Assembly (NCBI GenBank): GCA_029378245.1
Contig: JARKIF010000255.1
Location: 1-40,824, forward strand
Length of the DNA stretch: 40,824 nucleotides
Direction of reading: 5' to 3'
From: Roridomyces roridus
Lineage: Eukaryota > Basidiomycota > Agaricomycetes > Agaricales > Mycenaceae
Shown here: piece after piece, positions 20,799 to 29,012 of the stretch
Layout of the letters: each line of letters starts with the position of its first letter
Numbering within the stretch: position 1 is the first letter of the stretch
Position numbers and translations under genes: made by a program
Notes under the pieces: generated by a model
Seen by the model: only the letters and a program-made list of their open reading frames with translations
Told to the model about the DNA's origin: nothing
Database searches by the model: none

Positions 20799-20879
20799 AG
20801 ATCTTACCCAAGGCAGAGAGGACTGCACGCGCACTGACAATGTGTTCCCGTGTGGACGTCGTACTGAAATCAGCGGAAA

Positions 20880-21430
20880 ATCATAGACACCAAGAGACAG
20901 CTGGTTATGTATTCAGATATTGGGTGTCTGCACAACCTTCTCCTGAGTGATAGGATCGGACCATCGACTAGAAAAGAGGAATTGGACCGCTGGGAAATTG
21001 CCATTCGAAAAAGACGTACTGCAAATTGACTACAAAAAAGATTGCCGACAGACCGTCACCTAACATTCACCGACCCCGACCGGAACGGAAGCCTCCGGTG
21101 TTGCTCCGGTGCGTGCATGAATTCGATGAACTTCGTTGCAGGGAAGGATGTGCTACCTCAAAGCAGATGCCAAAGAGGGGAAGAGCAGACAGCCAGATAT
21201 ACTTAGAAGCTGGTGAATTGTGATTCGATCGCGAGACAGAGACGTGCTGCAAAAGCACTCACACTGGCGGCTTCCCATTCACTAGTTCCCGAGTCGAACG
21301 AGAGGCTGCGGTGTGTGCATATGAACTTGATGGTTTTTGTTTGAGAGCGAACCCCGGACAGAGGGCTGCGTTTAGGTCTCAGTTAATCGATAACAAATGC
21401 TAAGAGACCACCGATATTGCGCGCTAATAT
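20880..21430 (+). repeat. Copy 1 of a ~520-bp direct repeat containing two T-arm modules
   Basis: It matches 23590-24110 in the same orientation. Shared marks include GATTGCCGACAGACCGTCAC, ATGAACTTCGTTGCAGGGAA, CACTAGTTCCCGAGTCGAAC and GCTAAGA. Identity is roughly 80%. Confidence 0.7.
21036..21305 (-). ncRNA. Two Pol III-like modules (types C and D), tRNA-derived
   Basis: Type C core at 21068-21091 (reverse strand TTCCGTTCCGGTCGGGG, a degraded B-box) with a T6 run at 21034-21039. Type D core at 21281-21305 (reverse TCTCGTTCGACTCGGGA, five paired stem bases and a seven-base loop, as in a tRNA T-arm) with a T4 run at about 21251-21254. No 5' tRNA half is visible. Both could be tRNA-derived repeats, and transcription is not shown. 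Confidence 0.4.
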
Positions 21431-22990
21431 TTGGTACTTATGTGGTGGGAAAAGAGGATACCCAGAGGATACCTTTACAGCACCGGTGATGTATGTGCTC
21501 TAAACCTACTATAGAAATCAACCAACTCGAAACAACAAGACTAGATGAGTCTCGATACAGACGAATCTATATCTAAACAACCCAATCACGAAGCTCCGGG
21601 GCGAGTGACAACTATATTGACAGCAGGCAAAGGCGAGTATAAGTCCCTAGTACAGGGCCTTATGAAAGGTTGTAGGGAATACTGTGATATTGTCTCGATA
21701 TGAGTGGTCGAGTTTTGTATTGCGAATCAAGATCCTTGATATGAACCAAGAATGACAATTCTAAAGTGTTTTTGTAGATTTTAAGCTTCTCAGCTGAACA
21801 CAAAAGATGTATAAAGGTTTGGCTAAAAGCCGGGTTGCACAAAGCAAGGTATTTGGGTCTCTCGATCCCTTTTACACTGGTATCCAAAGAACGCAGCAAC
21901 CGATACTACACGGATTTCGTAGTTTCCAACAATTCCTGAACCAATTCCTGACACTGAACACACAACCAGACCCTAACTGACACACAAACCGTACCAAGCC
22001 GTAGCAAGCCTTCCAAAGCTGCCACTGAGCTGAAACCCTAATCACAATCCAACTTGCACTCAAACCAAACTATGCTTCAAACTCGATTCACACAACGGGA
22101 GCCAACAAAACAACAATTTAGAATTTCAAGGGTGATTGCTAAAGCTACGCAATGCACCTTCGAAAGCCTCGGACAAATCCCTTAGTCGCAGCTGGTAGCT
22201 TGCTAGTGGGGGAAGTATCCGCTGCCTTCTCTGGAAACACTCTACCTACTTTATACATGTGCAGAAAGGCTGATCTGGCACTGGTGCTCAGTCAGCCAGA
22301 GTGCCAAGCCATGATTCAGCATGGTATCTCGTGATTCCATCGCTGATCCATGACTCGGACAGTTTGGATATCTTGTATCCCTTCTTCCCCTCCAGAGTAT
22401 GGCCTCAAAACGTACTCCCACGTGTTGTAGGTCTCGAACGATACCCATATCTCCCACTCTTGGTCTCGGATACCAGCAGATACTTGACCAAAAGTCTGTA
22501 TCCAAGCCGGAATCCACTTGTTCCGGCTACTACGTCACTTCCATCGGACCCGTCTCGGCGGTCTACTCATGTTTCAGGTCATTCGGCCGACTTGCCCATC
22601 ATTCCGTGAACTCCCGAACCTCCGAATTGCACTTGCACCAAGGTTCGAACTGCTGACAATCGTACAACGGTTAAGAACTGTTTAATTGGTGTATCCCATT
22701 GGTAAGGCAGGTATCCACACCTCCTACATGTTTCGGAGTGAGTCCATCAGTCGTATCCAGGTAAATACCCTTCAACCTGTATAGTACTCTAAAGTATCCA
22801 CCGTACTGACTGTCTCTGGGCTCGACATCAGCTCCCGTATTGAGATCATATAGTATGGCAACCACATCTGAAATCGTGCAAAATACATGTTTTCAAGGGC
22901 AGTCAAATTCCATGCTCATCACCGGCTCCCAAATTCGAATTTTGATGGAAAACGGCATAAACATTTTTGCTGATGCAAAGACCATGGAAT
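21431..22990. other. No gene recognised
   Basis: About 1.5 kb without coding potential or clear repeats. Short open frames are uncorrelated. A lone AAGGTTCGAAC near 22641 resembles a B-box but has no paired stem. Confidence 0.4.
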
Positions 22991-23023
22991 GACTGTAGCG
23001 GAAAAAAGTGAGGCGGCCCAACT

Positions 23024-23090
23024 ATCACCTAGTCCCGATTCGAACGGGTTCTCGGCGGGTCGATAGCGTTTCACACGCCACAGCCTCACA
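23024..23090 (-). pseudogene. tRNA-Ser-like relic
   Basis: On the reverse strand a stem GGCG..CGC encloses the loop TGTGAAA, which would present UGA (Ser) but has G instead of the invariant U33. A variable-arm-like TCGACCCGCCGA follows, then the T-arm ACCCGTTCGAATCGGGA. A T6 run lies at 23002-23007. The order of arms fits a class II (Ser/Leu) tRNA. The D-arm and acceptor 5' strand are not recognisable, so it is at best a decayed gene. Confidence 0.4.
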
Positions 23091-23220
23091 GCTGCTACAT
23101 ACGTGTTTCACGGAGGAGTGGCCCTAGCCTAGTTCGCGCGAAGAATCCTGCTTTCGAGCTCTTGTTCCTGCGGCCTATGTGAGCAAAAGACTGAGATATT
23201 CGCGAATCGGGATCTGGTAT

Positions 23221-24170
23221 AAAATGTAGTATCTTTGACATTCTTCATACATCAGTCCCGGATCGAACGAGCCAAGGGCAAAGCCCAACAGTGGGTGAAG
23301 TGAAATGCACCGTTGCGTCCTACACGACCATTCAACGACTGCCATATGGCGCGTGCTACTCGATATGAATGTCGGGCTTGAACTACTGCAGAGGGTTGAA
23401 GCTTCGAAGATGCATTGGGACTTGCGACTCAATGATTTGATGGAAGGCAGAAGTCCAGAGCAGTTGTTAGACTGAAAGAGCACGAGGCAAGTAAGCAACG
23501 GCTCAGATTGGAGGAAAAAAATCGCCACGCCAGCTCCATTCACCCAGCCCGAGTCGAACGGGAATCTTCATTGTTATCCTCGTTGATAACTTGGCATACT
23601 TACAACCAACAGATCATATTGGGTGTGTGCAAAACCTTTCAGCTTGGTGATTGGATCGGACGATGAACTGCAAAAGAGGGATTAGAGTACATAGATGATA
23701 GACCACTGGGAAATTGCGAGAAAGACGTACTGCAAAAAGATTGCCGACAGACCGTCACCCAACATTCACCGGCCCCGACCCGAACGGAAGCCTCCGGTGC
23801 GTGCATGAATTCCATGAACTTCGTTGCAGGGAAGGATGTATTGCCTCAAAAAATATGCCAAAGAGACAGCCAGGTATAGAAGCTGATGAATTGTGATCCG
23901 AGACAGAGACGTGCTGCAAAAGAACTCGCACTGGCGGCTTTCCATTCACTAGTTCCCGAGTCGAACGAGAGCCTGCGGTGCATGTGCGATGGTCTTTGCT
24001 GATAAGTATCACAGGTTACGTGGGAGCGACCCCCGGACAGCCTACGGATGCGTTTAGGTCCCAGTTAATCGCTAACGAACGCTAAGAAACCACCCGGGAT
24101 GTGGCGGGAAAAACAGAACAGGACAGCAACGCAGCACCGGCTCCCGAATCGAACGGGGTCCTCGGCGGCT
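23221..24170 (-). ncRNA. Cluster of five Pol III-like modules A-B-C-D-E
   Basis: Cores on the reverse strand: A 23254-23275 (GTTCGATCC), B 23545-23566 (CCCGTTCGACTCGGG), C 23767-23800, D 23947-23980 (TCTCGTTCGACTCGGGA) and E 24134-24170 (CCCCGTTCGATTCGGGA). Runs of four to seven T follow at 23221-23224, 23515-23521, 23734-23738, 23918-23921 and 24109-24113 respectively. Each core has a tRNA-like five-base stem and seven-base loop with a B-box. The A-B-C-E order recurs at 25.8-26.5 kb, and C-D at 21.0 kb. The modules are tRNA-derived in appearance, but none has a complete cloverleaf. Confidence 0.5.
23590..24110 (+). repeat. Copy 2 of the ~520-bp direct repeat
   Basis: Partner of 20880-21430, same orientation; includes modules C and D of the cluster. 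Confidence 0.7.
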
Positions 24171-24720
24171 GTCGAGGAGAGGACGAAGCCCCCTATCCAC
24201 CACGTCTAGACGAGTACTAGTGGCCCTGGTTCGGCTGAAGCATAGTCACTGCCAGCCCAACCACTGCTTGCGAGCTCTCAGTGCGCCATCAGGAAAAAGT
24301 AAATCCCATGTAGCCGAGGCGCGGATCATATCATCCATACGATGACATGTGGCAGCCCGGCTGGAAGTATGACACCGCATACAGTCGTGTATCCGATCGC
24401 GGCTTCACATTGACCATGTAGCAGCTGTATCCGAGGTGGGGACAATGTGGTTCATGTAGCGGATGTGGGTGTTGTGGCCAATGGGACTGGAAGTGTAAAG
24501 TATTCGAGCAAAGCCATGATATGACATGTCCATGATGTAATTTGCCTTGACTTCTTCTACCCATGGAACTTGACATCATTCAAAAGCTCCAATCCACCTC
24601 AAATTCCTTGCAGATTCCCGACACCAATGAGGGAAGAGCAAGCATCCAAGAATCTCACTGAGTCCATTGCCGATCGGATCTGTTCCGAGCGCGGCGCCCG
24701 TCGGACATGTGCATTGATTG
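24171..24720. other. No gene recognised
   Basis: About 550 bases of non-coding sequence between the E module and a pyrimidine-rich stretch. GAGGAGAGGACGA at about 24173-24186 recurs next to the second E-type module at about 26514-26527. This shows that the duplicated unit extends beyond the T-arm core. Confidence 0.4.
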
Positions 24721-24739
24721 ATTGATGACCCGCACGACC

Positions 24740-25350
24740 GCATAAATACTGACACTTTGACAGATATCGGAATGCGTCTTTCTTCCACCCACCATCCCCT
24801 CGCTCTCTCTCCCTCTACCGTCTTTCCTTCTCCTGCCCCTCAGATCTCAAGTCTTTCCAGTCAATGGACTGTCCTCATGACTCCTGGTGAGTTCTCCCTC
24901 CATCCTTTTGGCTTTGGCTCATTGTCAGACCCCGTGGGCATCTCAGAACTCTAGTCGTGCGGTCTCTACCCTCCTCACCAATGCACCTCGCTGCCTCTCC
25001 AACAGTCCAGCTCCATCCTCTCTGCTTTCTGCCCTCTCGCCTCCCCGAATCCTTGTCTCGCTCCCACTTCCCTTAGCAACCGCGTAGCTCTCGGGTGGCC
25101 ATCACGGTATGTCCATCACAATTCCTCATGGTCCACTAACCGACGCTTACTTACAGCATCCGTGCCCCGCCATCGCGCAGCTCTATTCTTTTCCATCTCC
25201 CCCTGCCGACACTCTCCCTGGTATGTTCCCTTCCATCCGTGTTCCACCTATGCTAATGTGGATTGTTCAGCATGGTGGCAGAGAAGCTTGGGAACCCCGC
25301 TCTGTCTCTCTTGTTGTTGTAGATCCATCATGTATCTTAATGTAGCTTGA
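24740..25350 (+). other. Possible spliced transcript of unresolved coding content
   Basis: A TATA-like CATAAATA at about 24740 precedes a C/T-rich stretch with three intron-like units: GTGAGT(24891)..CTCAG(24947), GTATGT(25107)..TTACAG(25157) and GTATGT(25222)..GTTCAG(25270). Each is about 50 nt, the normal size here. No splice combination gives a long frame: the joined reading stops within about 40 codons. It may be a non-coding RNA or a decayed gene. Confidence 0.35.
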
Positions 25351-25814
25351 ATGAATATTTCTTCTTCTAGCTTTGTTCTGTCCCAATTTAAGGAAGCAAG
25401 CCGGGGTGGAGGGAATGCAGCAGTATTTTAGGTGTGCGCCGGTGGGCCTCTATGAGCCACAGAGGGCTACATGATCCCACGGAGCTGGCGGCACGTGGGT
25501 ATCCATAGCGCCGTGCCAAGGACACATGGCGCTACGCGCAGTCACATGTCACCCGCGCATGGCTACAGATGCCTACGTCAAGGGGTACTTTACAATCCGG
25601 CTACAGCTGCTACATGGCATCTGTATTGCTCTGTGGTAGTGTCACTTATTGCTGATGGCGTCTGCAAGTAAAAATGAGAACTTCACGAAAGGACATCACA
25701 CCTTTAATCAATCGAGATGAAATCGACAGTAGATTAGAGAGAAAAACAGTATATGGATGCGAGCGGGAATTGGCGTGTTGCTCACCAGGAGGCGGATCGC
25801 AGTCTGGTAGAGAG

Positions 25815-26886
25815 AAAAAAGCAGTACTTGTCTACTTTCTTTGCATGCGTCAGTCCCGGATCGCACGGGCCAAAGACGAAGCCAAGGCATAATTATAACG
25901 CGGTACGGAATGTTCAGTGGCGATTCTGCTGGAAGGGCATTGCAAGAACACAAGCAAGTAAGTAACGGCCCAGACTCGGATTGGGAGAAAAAAGAGAACG
26001 TCGTCAGCTCCACTTACCCAGCCCGAGTCGAATTGTCATATCAACCTGGGTGTGTGCCGACCCCTTTCCTTGGTCATAGGCTGGGCCGAGGAACCGAGGG
26101 CTGGGAAGTTGCGATTCGAAGGAGACTGGAGCGTAACGTACTGCAAAAGATGTTTTGACATGCGATTCACCGGCCCCCGACTCGAACGGGAGCCTCCCGT
26201 GTATGAACTCGAAATTTTTGTACTTGGGACAGCCTAATCTGAGTCACTGGATGGCTGAAAGCATTTAAAGTCGAGATTTGGCAAAGAGGTCTAGAGGTCT
26301 AGGAAACGGAGGGATGCGCACGAGGGGGTGAATCACTCACTGCGCACTGGAGCTGTATTCGTTGATAACGGCGAGTCCGAGGTGGATTCCGGAAGAACCG
26401 CTCGTAAGTAAAAATCTCAAATCTGATGACCCCTTGGACATACCACCTGCTCCCGAATCAAACGGGGTTCTCGGGTCGGTAGGCGTTTCCAGCGCCAAGC
26501 CACGGGTGGGTGCGAGGAGAGGACGACTCCACTTTATCTTGAGGAGTCACTGTGGCCGTGGTCTGCGTGGAGACTCGGTGAACGAGAAGAGCATTCAATG
26601 CATTGGGCCAAAAATAATAATTGCACCAACCGCGGATATGGCGTCCCGAGAGTCAAACTCGGGTCATTTTCTTCTTCGCCGAAACGGGAGAGTGACCATG
26701 CCCCAGTAGCTCGCGATGGACCATTCAGGGATAATCGACTGCTAAGCTTTCGCGCGCAAGTCAAAAAAACACTGAGAACTTGGCGAAAGGACAACTCACC
26801 TTTCAGCAATCAACATTAGATTGGAGAAACAGTAGAAAAGCACAACCTTGACTTTTTACGCGCAAGTCCCGGATCGAACGGGCCAA
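25815..26886 (-). ncRNA. Cluster of six Pol III-like modules A-B-C-E-F-A
   Basis: Reverse-strand cores: A 25851-25872 (B-box mutated to GTGCGATCC), B 26016-26036, C 26167-26201 (TCCCGTTCGAGTCGGGG), E 26442-26510, F 26641-26665 (CCGAGTTTGACTCTCGG) and A 26862-26886 (GCCCGTTCGATCCGGGA). T runs follow at 25815-25820, 25988-25993, 26145-26148, 26410-26414, 26610-26614 and 26835-26838. The order repeats the cluster at 23.2-24.2 kb without D. Segments between modules are also related, for example TGCTCACCAGGAGGCGGAT here and TGCTCACCAGGAAGCGGAT near 28390. Confidence 0.5.
26442..26511 (-). pseudogene. tRNA-Ser(GGA)-like relic (E-type module)
   Basis: On the reverse strand GGCG-CTGGAAA-CGCC is a good anticodon stem-loop: C32, U33, anticodon GGA and A37-A38. 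A variable-arm-like ACCGACCCGAGAA and the T-arm CCCCGTTTGATTCGGGA follow in the order of a class II tRNA. A T5 run lies about 30 nt beyond. An A-box-like GGCCACAGTGACTCC lies too far upstream (near 26545-26559) and no acceptor stem pairs with GCAGGTG. Eukaryotic nuclear Ser tRNAs normally read AGA, CGA, UGA or GCU, so GGA may reflect mutation. Confidence 0.4.
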
Positions 26887-27014
26887 ACGAGAAGCCTCCA
26901 CGGGCCGCGGGTCCATTGGAGGCTGGTGAGGTGAAACGCATGATATATGCCGAAGGATGCAGGAAATGCAGAAGAAACAGTTTGTGCATGCAAGCTGAAT
27001 CCACTGTGGAACCA

Positions 27015-27039
27015 GGGGGACATGATTTTCATGTCCCCC
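27015..27039. repeat. Perfect 11-bp hairpin
   Basis: GGGGGACATGA, three T, then TCATGTCCCCC. CATGATTTTCATG motifs recur around 28140-28160, so it may belong to an unrecognised repeat. Confidence 0.6.
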
Positions 27040-28440
27040 GGTACCCCCCGATTCATGTGCCGATTCCATGAAACTCACAGAGAAGCCAATGAAAATCACA
27101 TCACATACAGTGAAGCACTGTTTCTCGATTCATGTCCGTTTTCGACGTTTTCATGTTCCATTTTCATGTTGCTTGGACATGAAAATGGCCTTGGATGCAA
27201 TGAGTGCCTTCAGAATCATTGGATGGGATAATGAAAACTATTTGCATTCACATCGAATTTCAGATATAAGTAGTGCAATTTTCGGGACACATGTACATAA
27301 TACAGCCCGTAGTTACAGCCCGCAACCGCGCGCCCACCAGTTATACCCACCCCCGCATCCCACTAATGACGGGCTACTCAGACTCCTACTCTGGAGTAGC
27401 ATGTCGGTGAATGGGTCAACCTGTGGGATATGATTCAGGGACAGCGGCGGCCTTAGAAATCAAGCACGACGCACCGAGGGACTAGTTTCCAGTGCGCTTG
27501 GAGCGGGGTTTCGGGAGGGAGGGAAGGAGAAGGAGAAGGGAAATGGAGGTACTCACTAGTCACGTCACGAACTCGATCTCGACATCACTTGAAGGGCGAC
27601 TCGGAACGGCTTTGAGGCCTGAGGACTGAGTTAGCATCCTTGACTCATGAAGAGTTAGTAGTCCGCGACGTACCTATGCCCACTGCCATTGGCGCACCCT
27701 CCTTTGTTGAGTCGGTACATATCCTGCCTCACTGACCCTATTGGCCGCAGTCGTGAAGCTGAGTCGGAAGCCGCGTCTGCAGTGTGGAAGAGGTGCGGTG
27801 AGTGGTCACAGATGAGCTGTACTCTCTGGTGCCGACGATGATCGAGGACGGTGTATGTGGGTATCGCTGTGTGAAGAGACGAAGCCGGGGGTGACAAGGT
27901 GGGGGAAGGAGGGTGCCAGTGAGCGTTAAGAGCAAAGTGTGGAGCGCCGTGACATGTGTGACACCACTGACCTCATCCACAGCACCCGCTCCACAAAGGC
28001 ACGTTCACCCTTTCCCAAGCCGATCTCGCCGCAGAATCGCACTGGGAAAGAACATTTGAACGAGGTCGTCAAGGAGTACAAGTCTCGGCGGTAATTTAAT
28101 TTGAAAGACTCCTCCAGCTCGATCACCACCAATTTGGCTCGAATACATGATTTTCATAGTGTTTCTACATGATTCAGGCTTCACCGATTCAGTGTTAGTG
28201 TCCCTGAAAATCACCGCGCAGAACATGATTTGGTACTGGGCATGGACCGAGTAAAAATCACCCGGTAATGCCTGAACAACCCGAGACATATGATGTGTTC
28301 ATTTCATGCCACAGGCCCTGATTTTGCCCGGTCATGCCACGGCGACATGAAATTCAGGTGCCGATGTTTTCACAGTGATCGTTGCCTTGCTCACCAGGAA
28401 GCGGATTGGGAGTGTGGTAGAATTTAGAAAAAATCTCCCG
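27040..28440. other. No gene recognised
   Basis: About 1.4 kb without a supported coding region. Loosely related CATGATT/AATCACATG motifs occur at 27000-27130 and 28130-28370, possibly two decayed copies of one repeat. Confidence 0.35.
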
Positions 28441-28448
28441 CAGGCGGC

Positions 28449-28729
28449 AGTACTGTACTATTTCGACCAAAGATTCAGTGACGCGTGACGAGGCCTCGTG
28501 AAATGAAGGATTTTGCACCCGGTGACGGGTGACATTCAAAATTTTCGCTTCGGCAGCTCGGGAAACAGTGATTTACCATCAATTTCAGACGGAATGTATG
28601 ATCCGATTGATGTCATCAGTCTATATAAGGAAATTTGATCTGATGGCCGCTCGGTGAATCTCTTATCTGGTGAACTTTGGCGGTGACGCGTGACACCCAG
28701 TGAAGGATTGGTCGAAATAGTACAGTACT
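28449..28729. mobile_element. MITE-like element, 281 bp, next to an A-type module
   Basis: Bases 28449-28470 and 28708-28729 are perfect 22-bp inverted repeats (AGTACTGTACTATTTCG then ACCAA). The similarity continues imperfectly inward, including GACGCGTGAC on both sides. No gene is inside. It ends 11 bases before the A-type T-arm core at 28741. Confidence 0.65.
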
Positions 28730-28740
28730 TTGCGCATGCG

Positions 28741-28762
28741 CAAGTCCCGGATCGAACGGGGA
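28741..28762 (-). other. A-type T-arm/B-box module without T run
   Basis: The reverse strand CCCCGTTCGATCCGGGACTTG matches the A cores at 23.25 and 26.87 kb, with the palindrome GCGCATGCGC beside it. Unlike the others it has no nearby T run; the MITE 28449-28729 occupies that place. Confidence 0.45.
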
Positions 28763-29012
28763 TTTGGAATTTGCAAGCCTCGCGCAGGCTCGACGCAACG
28801 CGGATTGTCCACTGGAGGCCGGTGAATGGAAGTACATCGTTTCGTTGCAAAGTGTGAAGGTCGGAGAAGAAAGGTTTCGGCGTCGCTGACTCAATGTTTG
28901 GTGCGCACAAACAAGACATTCGTCCGCTCATCATCCTCTCGATCTTGCATCGACGCCGCGACTCTCGCGTGGGACCCTCAAGGCGGTCCACCAACACTCG
29001 TCGTCCGCCACG

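Noticed and set aside
22630..22660. tRNA-like AAGGTTCGAAC
   Set aside because: No paired stem around it and no adjacent T run, unlike the array modules.
20776..26886. CRISPR-like array from the repeated TCGAACGGG motifs
   Set aside because: Spacing is irregular (about 150-2,000 bases), repeats are imperfect and the genome is eukaryotic.
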